Counted from the stretch's first letter, positions 23,248 through 34,203 are shown. The stretch is DNA of 64,000 nucleotides from Cervus elaphus (GCF_910594005.1 NC_057823.1:63920015-63984014), one strand, 5' to 3'. The notes: generated from the letters alone by a model not told the origin. Numbers and translations: made by a program.

Positions 23248-24340
23248 GGGTGTTGTATATGGCCTTTATTATGTTGAGATATATTCCTGCTATTCCTACT
23301 TTCTGGAGAGTTTTTATCATAGATGGGTGTCAAATTTTGTCAAAAGCTTTCTCTGTATCTATTGAGATGATCATATGGTTTTTATCTTTCAGTTTGTTAA
23401 TATGATGTATCACATTGATTGATTCAGATATATTGAAGAATCCTTGCATCCCTGGAATGAATCTCACTTGATCATTATATGTGATCTTTTTAATATGCTG
23501 TTGGATTCTGTTTGGTAGAATTCTGTCGAGGATTTTGGACCTATGTTCATCAGTGATATTGATCTGTAATTTTCTTTCTTCCTTTTTTTTTTTTGGTGGC
23601 GTCTTTGTCTGGTTTTGGTATCAGGGTGATGGTGTCATCATAGAATGAGTTTGGGAATTTTCCTCCCTCTGCTATTTTCTGGAAGAGTTTGAATAGAATA
23701 GGTCATAACTGTTAGCTGTTCTCTAAACTTTTGGTAGAATTTGCCTGTTAAGACATCTGGCCCTAGGCTTTTGTTTGCTGAAAGATTTTTTATTACAGAT
23801 TCGATTTCCATGTTTGTGATTGATCTGTTTATATTTTCTATTTCTTCCTGGTTCAGTTTTGCAAGGTTATACTTTTCTAAAAATTTGTCCATTTCTTCCA
23901 GGTTATCCATTTTATTGGCATATAGTCATGCCTAGTAGTCTTTTATGATCCTCTGTATTTCTGTGTTATCTTGTTGTCTGTGTTGTAACTTCTCCTTCAT
24001 CATTTCTAATTTTATTGATTTGAGTCTTCTACCTTTTTTCCTTGAGGAGTCTGGCTAACGGTTTGTCAATTTTGTTTATCTTCTCAAAGAACCAGCTTTT
24101 AGTTTTATTGATCTTTGCTAAGTTTCAGAAGCACAGTCATAACCACTGGACCACCAGAGAAGTCCTCATACTGATTTTTATCTGAACCATTTGAAATTAA
24201 GTCAAATACAGCATCCCTCAGTGTGCTAGTATTTCCCTTTCAAAACCACAGTAAAATGATCAAAATTGGCAAATTTAACTTTGCTATAATGCCATTATTT
24301 AATATACAGTCCATATTCAAATGTCCTCCACCATCCCCCA

Positions 24341-25156
24341 ACCCCCACTTCAAAACTGGCAATTATTTTTATCCATTACCCCTGTGCCCAGGCGCCCTGC
24401 CCTTTCACCCAGGCAACATGAATCAGGCCTTTAATCCCTTCTTTCCCGCCTACTACCTCCTGGCTCTGGGCCCCTTTCCCCTGCCCCCTCTGCTGAGGCC
24501 TGCCCAGACCAGACAGAACAGGAAATGCTGCCATGAGGAGCAGGAAGGCTCTCCTCACCTTTGACCTCTCCTCAGGTGTCATCACGGGACGCCTGAGCCT
24601 CTGTCTTTAGCGTGCCCAGGGAGGGTAGGTGTCCAGAGGTCCTTGGAAGATGCACCCCCAATGTTCAGTGGTGCCCACTGGCCTGCCTTGTCCCAAAGGG
24701 CAAGAGGGGCCCAGCCCAGGAGGGGCTCCACTGAGAAGCTCAAGTTCTGTCTAGTTCTAGGGAGAAAACCCACTCCTGTGAAAAATCCATATACCCCAGA
24801 ATGGGCTTCAGTAAAGAGGGCTCTGTGAGTGGGAAAGGAACTTTCTGGGGTTCCAGACATGTTCTGTATGTGAGTGGTGGAACTTCTGTATGTGGAGAAG
24901 TTCACTGATCTGTGCTCCTGAGGTGTCAACCCCTCACTCTGTGTCCATGTCAGTAAATAATCATATCTGTATAAATGTGTGTGTATGCCGGGGAGCAATG
25001 CTGTGAACTCTAAGAGGAAGTGACAGCTTCTGGTTTTGTCCAGCCCACCTGGAATAGCTCGTGCCTGTCACTTTCTAGACACTGAATAAACTGTTGAACA
25101 AACAAATGAATTAACTTTATGCTGTGACCATATTTCTCAATGTAGAAGAATGGACA
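24341..25156. other. Intergenic, nothing recognised
   Basis: No repeat family or gene was identified with confidence. Confidence 0.35.
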
Positions 25157-25345
25157 TGCGTGTGTGCTCAGTTGCTCAGTCATGTCTGACTCTTTATGAC
25201 CCCATGGACTGTAGCCTGCCAGGCTCCTCTGTCCATGGAATTTTCCAGGCAAGAATACTAAAGTGGTTTGCCATTCCCTACTCCAGGGGATCTTCCCAAC
25301 CCAGGGATCAAACCTGTATCCCCTGCATCTGCGTTTCCATCACAC
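25157..25345 (-). mobile_element. Bov-tA SINE
   Basis: TTGCTCAGTCATGTCTGACTC, CCAGGCTCCTCTGTCCATGG, AACCCAGGGATCAAACC. The SINE head at the right is replaced by ACACACACAAAGG. Confidence 0.88.
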
Positions 25346-26119
25346 ACACAAAGGCACCACATTGGAAGTGAAAGAGGAGCTGGGCTTTCATAGTTCATAG
25401 CCAGGGGCAACCACTTTACCCCTTCCCTTCTCCTCCTCAACCAACTTTTGGCAGCAATACAGTGACTTTGAGTGAAAGCCAAGGAAGAGGGAAGGAAAGA
25501 GGCAACTCTCTCCTTTAACTGTTAAAAAAATCACACACATATAAAGCCCATAGGTCATGTAGCTACCTGTACTCCTGTCCCATTTACAGTTCAGGCAAGG
25601 GAATGCTCTATGTTGGCATGCTATGTTTCTCTATTTTTAGAATTTTTAAAATAATAACCACCCAGTAATTTAGGGAATTTTTTGAAATAAAGTTTAATGA
25701 GCTTTTTATTTTTCTTTCCTAAGCAAACCATATGATGACTGGATCTTTGAAGGTCCCTTGTTAAGCTTCTTGGGAGTATGTGGTCAAGGGAGAGGTCCAT
25801 GTGAAACCCTGGGAACGGCCAGGATATAGAAATCATTCCTGCAAAGGGCAAGTGTGGACCGTGCCCTGACTTCAGCATCCTTAGGCAGAGGGCATTAGGT
25901 ACCCCATGTGTTCTGCTCCATACGTGCTTTTGCCTGCAGCCCAGAGCAATGGGTTCTGTGTGAGAGGCATCGTGCCTCCAAGATTATGAAGCTGTAGTAG
26001 CGCCTTGGACCTTGTCACTCTGGGGTGGCCATTTTCCCTGTTGGGGCTTAGTTTTCACCTCTGCGAAATGAAGACATTGGACTAGACTTCCTTGTCTTTC
26101 CATGAAACACAGGAGGTCT
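25346..26119. other. Intergenic; MIR-like piece near 25990-26105
   Basis: GGACCTTGTCACTCTGGGG followed by TTCACCTCTGCGAAATGAAG resembles a forward MIR. No gene signal. Confidence 0.4.
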
Positions 26120-26267
26120 TCTGGCAAGCTGGTGATGTTCTTTTTCTTGAACTAGGCATTGGTTACGTGGATGTGTGTAATTTGTGAACATTCATTGAGT
26201 TATACATTTATAATGTGTGCACTATTTCTGGATGTATATTTTGCTTTGATAAAAGTTTATATAAACT
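26120..26267 (+). mobile_element. Old L1 3' end
   Basis: GGTTACGTGGATGTGTG, GAGTTATACATTTATAATG, TTTGATAAAAGTTTAT: the ending typical of mammalian-wide L1 3'UTRs. Confidence 0.6.
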
Positions 26268-26425
26268 GGGACTTCCCTGGTGGTCCAGTGGCTAAGACTC
26301 CATGCTCTCAATGCAGGGGGTCTGCGTTCAATACCTGGTCAGGGAACTAGATCCCACATGCTACAACTAGAGATCCTGCATGCTACAACAAAGACCTGCT
26401 GCAGCCAAATAAATAAATTAAAAAG
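26268..26425 (+). mobile_element. CHR-type SINE with TSD
   Basis: GGGACTTCCCTGGTGGTCCA head, GCAGCCAAATAAATAAATTA tail. A 15-base duplication AAGYTTAYATAAACT lies at 26253-26267 and 26426-26440 with two mismatches. Confidence 0.92.
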
Positions 26426-26767
26426 AAGCTTACATAAACTAAAGAAAAGATAGAGTGAATGGATATGAATAGAGATGAAATAAAATTGAATGTGAATTGA
26501 TCATTGCTGAAGCCAAGGGATGAGTTTTGGGGGCTCATTATGACATCTTGTATATTTTTATATATGTTTTAAAGCTTCCATAATGGATGTTATAATAAGA
26601 ATTATACTTTTTCTAAAATGCTTTCATTTGAGGAGCTCCCACTATTGTGTAAGAAGAAAGGCAGGTCACAACTTCCCCCCTTCCAGATTCAGAGAAGAGA
26701 AAGCCTCCTTAACCTGACACAGCCAAAACAGGGTTACTGTGACAGATATGAGGTGTACTGTGCCTCT

Positions 26768-27037
26768 GGGCGGAGAAGGCAACGGCACCCCACTCCAGTA
26801 CTCTTGCCTGGAAAATCCCATGGATGGAGGAGCTTCGTAGGCTGCGGTCCATGGGGCTGCAAAGAGTCGGACACAACTGAGCGACTTCACTTTCACGCAT
26901 TGCAGAAGGAAATGGCAACCCACTCCAGTGTTCTTGCCTGGAGAATCCCAGGGATGGGGGAGCCTGGCGGGCTGCCGTCTATGGGGTCGCTCAGAGTCAG
27001 ACACGACTGAAGCAACTTAGCCGCAGCAGCAGCAGCA
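26768..27037 (+). mobile_element. Bov-A2 SINE (dimeric)
   Basis: Two related monomers: GGAGAAGGCAACGGCACCCC and GAAGGAAATGGCAACCCAC, joined by CTTCACTTTCACGCATTGCAG and ending in a CAGCAGCAG tail. A duplication GTGCCTCT lies at 26760-26767 and 27038-27045. Confidence 0.95.
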
Positions 27038-27424
27038 GTGCCTCTTGGACTGAGTTATTTGTTTTGTTTCATCCTGGCTTCAGATACTGTTTAACACATT
27101 TATGTGTGATAGAGCAAATTAACGAAGGGCGCTCCGGGACATAGTTGTTTATTTAAGTTACCCATGAGAATGCTAGCAAGGGCTGGCACAGGGTAGATTC
27201 TGGGTTGTCACAGCCCACGCTCAGTTGCTGCCTTTGCCCTGGTGCCAACCTCACCCGTTCAGCTGGTGGCAGGAAGTAGGTAGAAGGACAAGTCCCACAG
27301 GGACCCTCTGGGGTTTGGCTTGACCTTCAGTCAGCAATTGCCACATCACCCTCACACTTAAAGAGGTTGTGAATAAAACACCATGGCAAAGTGGCTGGGG
27401 TTCCCTCTCTCTCTAAATATGTGT

Positions 27425-27528
27425 ACCCAACCTCTGCTCCATGCCAGGCACAGTCCTGGAGTGAGGGTTACAGCAGTGCACAGAACAGACCAAAATCCCT
27501 GCCCTCGGGGAGCTTCCATGACTTGCTC
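27425..27528 (-). mobile_element. L2 remnant
   Basis: CCATGCCAGGCACAGTCCTG, ACAGCAGTGCACAGAACAG, CCTGCCCTCGGGGAGCTTCC: reverse L2. Confidence 0.7.
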
Positions 27529-27544
27529 ACCTAAGAGCTTTCGA

Positions 27545-28376
27545 GACTTTTTCAGACATCGAAAGTAACATTAAATGTGGGACTTCCCTGTTGGTCCATT
27601 GGGAGCTCCATGCTCCCAGTGCAGAGATGCAGGGGGTGTAGGTTCAATCCCACATGCTGCATGGGGTGACCAAAAAAGGAAAAAAAACATTAAATTTATC
27701 ATTTTAACCAGTGTTACAATGATTTGAGTGTACAGTTCAGTAGTGCTAATTTACGTTATTGTACAGTTAATCTCCAGAACTTTGTCATTTTGCAGAACTG
27801 ACATTGTATACCCACTAACCAACAGCTCCCCTTTGTCCACCCCGACCCCAGGCCCCTGGTGTTCTATTTTATCTCTCAATTTAATTTCTCTAAGTACTTT
27901 GTATAAATGGAATCACAGGCATTTGTCTTTTTGTGGCTGGCCTGTTTCATTTAGCGTAATGTCTTCACGGTTATGCATGTTGTAGTGTATGTCAGAATCC
28001 TCTTCCTTTTTAAGGCTGAATATTCCACTGCAGTGTATACATTTCCTTCATCCATTCATCCACAGATGGGCTTTTGGGTGCTTCCATCTTTTGGCTGTTA
28101 TGAATAATGCTACTATGAATATGAGTGTAACACAAATATCTCTTTAAGACCTTGCTTTCAATTCTTTGGGGTATATACCCAGAAGTGGAATTGCTGGCTT
28201 GTACGGTAATTCTAATTTTTTGAAGAACCACAATATTGATTTCCACAGTGTATGCACTATTCTACATTTCTACAAACAGTGCACAAGGGTACCAATTTCT
28301 CTGCATCCTCACCAACACTTCTTATTTCCTGTTTTGTTTTGTTTTCAGTAATTGCTACCCTAATGGGTGTGAAGTA
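27545..28376 (-). mobile_element. Old L1 3' region, reverse, split by a SINE
   Basis: TTTAACCAGTGTTACAATGA, CACCCCGACCCCAGGCCCC, AATGGAATCACAGGCATTTG, TTGGGGTATATACCCAGAAG and CACCAACACTTCTTATTTCC: the well-known reverse L1 3'UTR/ORF2-end text. It is interrupted by 27579-27685. Confidence 0.8.
27579..27685 (+). mobile_element. CHR-type SINE with TSD in old L1
   Basis: GGACTTCCCTGTTGGTCCAT head and an A-rich tail. A duplication AACATTAAATKT lies at 27567-27578 and 27686-27697 with one mismatch. Confidence 0.88.
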
Positions 28377-28567
28377 AAGACTGTTTTTTAAAAACTACTT
28401 GTATCAGCTTAATTATAGAACAACTGTGCTAAATTAGGTCAGCTAGAAAGACACACAAAGGAATGGACAACTCAAATCCATCACTAGCAAATGAGTAAAC
28501 TGAGGCTGCTGGGTAAAGGGCTTGCTCCAAGTCACGCCTTAAGGTGTGGTGGCCCAGGATTCTAAAC

Positions 28568-28762
28568 CAGGGGTCAGAAGACATTTGCTGTGAAAAGACA
28601 AATAGTAAATACTTTAGATTCCGGGCCACATGATCTCTGTCTCAACTCAGTGCTGCTGTTGTGTCAGGGAGGCAGCCATAGACAGCTCATTCAGACATGG
28701 TGGTATGCCAGTAAAGCTTTGTTTACAAAAACAGGCAGTGGCCTACAGTTTGCTGACTCCTG
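28568..28762. mobile_element. hAT-type DNA transposon remnant (MITE-like)
   Basis: Imperfect terminal inverted repeats: CAGGGGTCAG at the left and TTTGCTGACTCCTG at the right. Internal text (TAGTAAATACTTTAGATTCC, AAAGCTTTGTTTACAAAAAC) is typical of a common mammalian non-autonomous hAT. Flanking 8-mers TTCTAAAC and TTCTGAAG agree at 6 of 8. Confidence 0.75.
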
Positions 28763-29186
28763 TTCTGAAGCATTATGCTAAAATGTAGTAAGCCGGTGTA
28801 GCACCGGACCCCGAACTTCCAGTTGCCTGTGTATGATCTTGGTATTGTCGTCAAGGTAGCCTACCCTAACTGGGGTCAAGAGATGGGTACATGGCCCAAA
28901 CTGGACCTTTCTATCTGGCCTACCCATCTTGAAGCAAAGACAAGATGTCGAAACTAATCAAACCTATGGTCTCTGGTGGTGGTGACTGTTGCTGGTTCCT
29001 CCTACCAGAATTCCCCAAACCCCCTGGGAACCAGGGGTATAGGAACCTTTCCTATCCTGGTGACTCAGTTTTCCTTCTGTTCAGCAAGCATCCCCCCATC
29101 CTTTTGTAAATTTCCGTTCTGCTGTATTCGCTGGCATCAGTTTCCGTTGCTCACAACTAGAAAATCTTGACTGATCACTGACTTTT

Positions 29187-29344
29187 TAAAAAACATTTAT
29201 TTATTTGTCTGTTCTGGGTCTTAGTTGTAGAACGTGGGATCTCTAGATGCAGCATGTGGGATCTAGTTTCCCGACCACGAATTGAACCCGGGCCCCCTGC
29301 ATTGGGAGCACAGAGTCTTAGCCACTGGGCTACCAGGAAGTCCT
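29187..29344 (-). mobile_element. CHR-type SINE with perfect 15-base TSD
   Basis: TCTGTTCTGGGTCTTAG body to GGGCTACCAGGAAGTCC head. The 15-mer TGATCACTGACTTTT is identical at 29172-29186 and 29345-29359. Confidence 0.94.
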
Positions 29345-29399
29345 TGATCACTGACTTTTAAGGAACAGTATCTTATATAATTTCTTTAATCACAAAGCC

Positions 29400-29540
29400 C
29401 CCCAGGGGGCTTGGGGGAGAACTGATACATGTGTGTGTATGGCTAAATCCCTTCACTGCTCACCTGAAACTACCACAACATTGTTAATCAGCTATATCCC
29501 AATACAAAATAACAATTTTAAAGTTTGGGGGAAAAAAAAG
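29400..29540 (+). mobile_element. Ruminant/artiodactyl L1 3' end
   Basis: GGGGGAGAACTGATACATG, CACCTGAAACTACCACAAC, AATCAGCTATATCCCAATAC and an A-rich tail. The flanks AAAGCCCC and AAAGGCCCC suggest a short target duplication. Confidence 0.75.
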
Positions 29541-31402
29541 GCCCCAGAGAGCTAAAGTAGAATTTGATTTCTTAAAATGCAATTATGCTAAAGCTGAAGG
29601 ACATCTCAGATTCATCAGTTGAAATGCTGTCTTCCATGCCTGCCAGTGGGGACACACCACAGGGATGACCCTTATCCTTGTTTCTTAGTTCAGCGAACAC
29701 CCCAGCCCTCCCCAGCTGGGAGGGCATGTATTCATTCATGCAAGCCCCTTGCCCTCTCTGGGCCTCAGTTTCTCCATCTGTCACATGGGGGTGGGGAGAG
29801 TGAACAATCATGGTGATTCAGGTTCCGTCCAGCTCCAGGATTTTTTTATCAGGGTCTCGTGCTGTGTGTTCAGCTCCATGCCTGCGAGGAACTTGAGGAA
29901 GAACTGTGGAGAGATGTCAGGCATTGGTAAGCAGTGGTAACACGGGGCTGCCTGTGCAAAATGCCGGGTGAAGAAAACAGCTACAGGTGCTCAGAGGGAA
30001 GAGAGCTGCTATGGACTGGAAAGGACCTTAGCTGAGCCTTTAACAACAGATAGGCTTTGAATAGGGAGAGAAGGGAAAACTTTATGTGTTTCAGGAGCCG
30101 CTTAGCCCTCAGACTAAGCTCTGGCAGCAGGTCCTGGTTTCATTTCCCTCCCTGGAGCAGCCGAGGATGAATGGAACCAACCAGGGGATGCTCAGGTCCA
30201 CTTCTACTGGTGACATTATTTGTTCCATTCGGTTTCTTGTAGGTGTTTCTAGTTGTTGACTGCAGGGAGCAGGGTGTGGACAGTTCTGAGCTCTCTAGCT
30301 AGAATATCAAAGTCTTGCTGAACTTGCTTGTTTTCTGCCCAGTCCAGCTGTCCAAGCAGTCACAGACAGCCCCCTGCGTCCTCCCCACCCCACCCTCCAG
30401 GAGGGCAGGAATGAAGAGGGGCTTCGAGTGTGTGGTTCAGGCCCCCAGGAGGTGCCTCTGATGGGAGGGAACTGGGAGGGAACAGTCTTGTTCCGTCACC
30501 ACTAGGGTGCTGGGCGGGGTGGGGGGGGTGGGCACAGGGCAGCAGGGGGTGACCCTCTCCCCTCCTCAGCTTTCTAAACGCCATCTGTTCCCAAACCCAA
30601 GCTTGCTCTCCACTACACCCAAGCCACCCGTGGGACTGGTTATCCGCAACACAAGCACCTCTTTGTTTGACGCTTTGTGTTTGTTTGTTGGCATTTGAAC
30701 AGTTCTCTGTGGTTCAAGTTTGAGGCCAGCATAAGACAAAATGAGATTGGCAAAGGTGGGCATGGGTGCCACACCTCTTTTCCACCCTCCTGCCCCCAAG
30801 TCTAGACCCCCCAGCTCCCCTTTATATTAATGACAAACACCAACACTACCACCTTTGGAATTGCTCCTCCCTCAGGGTCTCATTCTTTGCTGTTTCATAT
30901 GGCTTATCTCAGAAACAAATCTCTTCGAAGGGATGAAATTTTGATGAAGTGTTTCTGTTTTAATGGGAATCTTCAGGAGACACAATACCCAGGCATTGTG
31001 ATAGGTTTCTCATGGCAGATCAGGCTGTCCCTCAAATACAGTCCCCGCTCTGTTCTTTGTCTAAGCAACAGACACCAGGGTACGCTGGCCCAGCAAGAAG
31101 GGGTCCTGAGCTCCTAGCCTCAGCTCAGCCATTAATATCGATCTCTTCTACCTCTTTGAAAGAGCCTCAGCTTTCCCATCATTACGGCAAAGGGGTTGGA
31201 TGGAACGATTACCCCCAGCCCCACCATTTACAAGCCTGTGTAAGTGAGAGGGAGAAACTGATATGTTGACCCCCCTCCCAAAAAAAAATTCTTTGCTTTT
31301 TAAGAACTTCTCATGAAAGTAGGAGACAGTAAAATTTCTGGAATTCTAACACACGTGGCTTTTCTGCTACTCGGGATGGTTTTCCCCAAGCCATGGCACT
31401 TT
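29541..31402. other. Intergenic; MIR piece and G-tract cluster, no gene recognised
   Basis: A forward MIR motif (CTCTGGGCCTCAGTTTCTCC) at about 29735-29800. A G-rich quadruplex-capable run spans 30512-30539. Short open frames here show no known domain. Confidence 0.4.
30512..30539 (+). repeat. G-tract run (quadruplex motif)
   Basis: Five G-runs (3, 4, 8, 3 and 3) separated by loops of one to four bases. Confidence 0.65.
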
Positions 31403-31622
31403 ACAGACTTCCCTATTGACTCAGTGGTAAAGAATCTGCCTGCAGTGCAGAAAACTCAGGTTCAGTCCCTGGGTTGGGAGGATCCCCTGGAGAAGGATAT
31501 GAACAACCCACTCTAGTATTCTTGCCTGGGAAATCCCATGGACAGAGGAGCCTGGTGGGCTACAACCCATGGGGTCACAAAAGAGTCGGACGCGACTGAG
31601 CGACCAAACAACAACAACAACA
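31403..31622 (+). mobile_element. Bov-tA SINE with CAA tail
   Basis: GACTTCCCTATTGACTCAG head, GGGTTGGGAGGATCCCCTGG, GGGTCACAAAAGAGTCGGAC and an AACAACAACAACAACAG tail. Confidence 0.92.
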
Positions 31623-31683
31623 GCATAAGGCTTCACAGCTTCCATGATGCTCTCACCGTCCGGACTCAATGCAATGCTTGTTC

Positions 31684-32013
31684 TGTAAAAAAAAATTAAT
31701 AACTAGAAACCTCAATTAAATAAACTTGAGAGACCTGAAGGAGGAGCTCTCATGCCACGCAATGATAACAGAGCCCAACAGGAAGAAGAAAGACTCCCGG
31801 CAAGGACTCAGCCAGTGAAAAGCCATGGACTCTTTGTTAACTCCAGCCCTCCCACCTTCCTTTTCCCTCTATAAAAGAGTTCTCCTTCACTTGCCATGCT
31901 GGGACTTCCATGTGGCTTGCCACAGTCACAGATCCCAAATTGCAATTCTTTGCTGATCCCAAATAAACTCATTTTTGCTGGAGAAATATCCAGCAGTCTG
32001 TTTTAGGTCAACA
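31684..32013 (+). mobile_element. Solo LTR of a class I (gammaretrovirus-like) ERV
   Basis: The 330-base element starts TG and ends CA and is flanked by the 4-base duplication GTTC (31680-31683, 32014-32017), the length usual for class I elements. It has U3-like sequence, a TATAAAAG box at 31870-31877, and an AATAAA at 31962-31967 about 90 bases later, giving a recognisable U3-R-U5 order. No internal gag, pol or env sequence is adjacent, so it is a solo LTR left by recombination. The family name was not assigned. Confidence 0.82.
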
Positions 32014-32029
32014 GTTCAACAAATAACTT

Positions 32030-32455
32030 TGAGCAACTGTAAGGTGTCAGTCATTGTCTCAGCTCTACAGATACAAGCATGAATGAGGTGAGGGGTTTGG
32101 AAATAATATGGTAGGGAAAAGGAAGTGTGGATTTGAGAAGGGGCATCATTCCTTGTGAAGAGAACTTTGAATGTAAGGTGGGACTAAATAGAGAGAGCCC
32201 ATGTCTGAAAGCAAAATGAGCATTTAGAGGTAGCCAACCTTGGGAAGGTCTAGAGGCAGCTTGTGCAAAGGCCCTGAGGCAGGACCTAAATAAGCATCTG
32301 AGGCACTGGGGATCAGAAAGTGTATTTGGAACTTAGGAAGCCAGGGTGATAGCAAGACATGAAATCGGACAGGAAAATTGGGTTGGATTGTGCAGAGAGA
32401 CTTACGCATTTTGAGTATAACAAAAAATCATTAGAGTTCTTTCAAAATTAATGAG
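32030..32455 (-). mobile_element. L2 remnant
   Basis: GTGTCAGTCATTGTCTCAGC, AAGCATGAATGAGGTG, then CTTGTGCAAAGGCCCTGAGG: reverse L2. It probably continues beyond the following SINE. Confidence 0.65.
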
Positions 32456-32462
32456 TCATGCT

Positions 32463-32622
32463 GGGACTTCCCTGATGGTCCAATGGCTAAGACTCCACAC
32501 TCCCAATACAGGGGGCCTAGGTTCAATCCTTGGTTAGGGAACTAGATTCCACATACTGCAACTAAGACCCAGTGCAGCCAAATATTAATAACTAAATAAA
32601 CATTTAAAAAAAAAAAAAAAGC
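32463..32622 (+). mobile_element. CHR-type SINE
   Basis: GACTTCCCTGATGGTCCAAT head, GTGCAGCCAAATATTAATAAC and a 15-base A tail. A short TCATGCTGG repeat on both sides is the likely target duplication. Confidence 0.9.
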
Positions 32623-33614
32623 ATCATGCTGGCTGCTGTATTGTTGTCATTAGCACCACTGTGAACTTCTCCGGGGCACCATTCACGGTGTGATCAGCGT
32701 AGCGGAGCCCCCTGGAGTTGTGCAAAGTGAAACAGCCCTGTCTGTCCTCCTCCATCCCCACGAGCATCGGAGGATCCTGAAGCTAAATGACTTTCGGGTA
32801 GAAAATCTTCCTCGGGGCTTTGATGATGCCAATCCTCTGTCATCTTTGAGAAGCTCAAGGGGAACTCTGGTCCCTCCAGGGTGTCTGCACTGATCCCCAT
32901 AAACACTCCCTTCTCCCTTTCATCTGAGAGGTTGAGCGTGGCGGCAGACGCTCCCTCACTCTCTCCTCCCTTCAAACTGACACTCTCTAAGCCTTTAAGC
33001 AGCTTGTAACTCCATCATCTCAGCACCCCTTGGAAGGGAGCAACCGGCAGATTAAGCGATTCTGGGATCCAGGCGCTAAGGAATTTGGGGCCTCTCCGGT
33101 TTCTTGGCAGGAGTTACAAGTACATGCAGAGACTCTTCTTCAGAACAAGTGAAAATAATTCCTTCCAGGGGCAGAAAAAGGCATGCTTTTGGCAAAGGAC
33201 TTCGTAAGATGTTATCTCAAGAGACCCGCATGGGAGCCCTGGGAGGGAAGGCAGAAGTTGTTAAACCAGGTGGGGAAATGGACAGATGGGTGGGGAGATG
33301 CTTACTAGGCTGACTGACTGAACTGAACTGAACTGCATTTTCCACTCCCCTGGGACTCGGAGGGAGGGATGGGAGGGGAGGGGAAAGGAGGGGAGTGGAT
33401 TAGAGCAGAGATCTGCTGAAGGCGAGGCTCAGTGCCACTCCCCAAGCTGGACATCTTGGAGGAAAAAGAAAAATCACAGATTTAGAAAGTTAGGGCTGCA
33501 AGGGAACCCAGGTATCATCCAGTCCAACCTTATTCCTTGGATGAAAAGATCGAGACCCCAAAGGTGAGAGCTTCTCCTTGCTGGCTAGCAGGGGAGGTGG
33601 CTTTCTATACCAGA
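32623..33614. other. Intergenic; CTGAA micro-tail and G-rich run, no gene recognised
   Basis: Largely unique sequence. It contains a BovB-like CTGAA tail at 33309-33336 without a body, and a G-rich run at 33362-33383. Confidence 0.4.
33362..33383 (+). repeat. G-quadruplex motif
   Basis: Five G-runs of 3 or 4 separated by one- or two-base loops, a textbook G3+N1-2 pattern inside a purine-only stretch (33356-33400). Confidence 0.75.
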
Positions 33615-33827
33615 GGAGAAATTGGAATGTATGCATTTTGGAGGACACTTTGGCAACATCTGTCAATGTTTTAAACACACATATGTTCTTGGACCCAGCA
33701 ATTCCACTTCTATGAATTCATCCTACAGAAATCTTGCACATGTGCACAGAGCTGTATGTATGAGGTGCCCTGTAGCATGCATCTTGTCAAGAAACCTCAA
33801 GAAACAGCACAGGGCATGGTGGTGGTG
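33615..33827 (+). mobile_element. Old L1 3'UTR fragment
   Basis: GGACCCAGCAATTCCACTTC, AATTCATCCTACAGAAATC, TTGCACATGTGCACAGAGC: forward mammalian L1 3'UTR text. Confidence 0.65.
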
Positions 33828-34203
33828 GTTGTTGTCAGTCCCCTATTCGTGTCCGACTCTTTGCAACTCCTGGATTGCAGCATGCCAGGCCTCTCTGTCC
33901 CTCACCATCTCCCAAAGTTTGCCCAAGTTCATGTCCATTGCATCGGTGATGCCATCCAGCCATCTCAACCTCTGACATCCTCTTCTCCTTCTGCCCTCAA
34001 TCTTTCCCAGCATCAGGGACTTTTCCAATGAGTCAGCTGTTCGCATCAGATGACCAAAATACAGGAATTTCAGCTTCAGCATCAGCATACTCCTTCCAAG
34101 AGTATGCAGGGTTGATTTTCCTTAAGATTGACTGGTTTGATCTCCTTGCTATTAAAGGGACTCTTGGGAGTCTTCTCCAGCACCACAGTTCCCACAGATT
34201 AAA
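33828..34203 (-). mobile_element. BovB 3' end, reverse
   Basis: GTGTCCGACTCTTTGCAAC, TCATGTCCATTGCATCGG, CCCAGCATCAGGGACTTTTC, CTTGGGAGTCTTCTCCAGC: reverse BovB 3'UTR with the start of the RT frame end. Confidence 0.88.

Larger units (their letters stand above)
20008..24127 (-). mobile_element. Ruminant L1, 5'-truncated, about 4.1 kb with insertions
   Basis: The poly-T at 20008-20016 is the complement of the L1 A-tail. The 3'UTR follows (CATGACTCAGCCATAGGTATAC), then ORF2 sequence in reverse. A readable fragment is the 90-residue minus frame at 23638-23910 with NMEIESVIKNLSANKSLGPD, a reverse-transcriptase region of L1 ORF2. Frames are broken throughout, so the copy is dead. Confidence 0.85.
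19918..24166 (-). mobile_element. CHR-type SINE split in two by an L1
   Basis: The tail and body lie at about 19918-20007 (CCTGATCAGGGATCAAATC, GGAAGCACAAAGTC) and the head at 24128-24166 (GAAGCACAGTCATAACCACTG, CACCAGAGAAGTCC). The shared GAAGCACA-AGTC at 19995-20007 and 24128-24138 is the L1 target duplication. Confidence 0.85.
19700..24340. mobile_element. Ancient L1-like repeat interrupted by a multi-layer nest of retroposons
   Basis: The left part (about 19720-19875: GAAAGAATAGTACAGGAAC, then CCTTTTATCCAGATTCACC) and right part (about 24170-24330: CTGAACCATTTGAAATTAAG, ACCACAGTAAAATGATCAAA, AATATACAGTCCATATTCAA) read in the order of one old mammalian L1-type 3' region. Between them sits a CHR SINE, itself split by a ruminant L1, which carries at least four further insertions. 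The exact name of the old element is uncertain. Confidence 0.7.
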
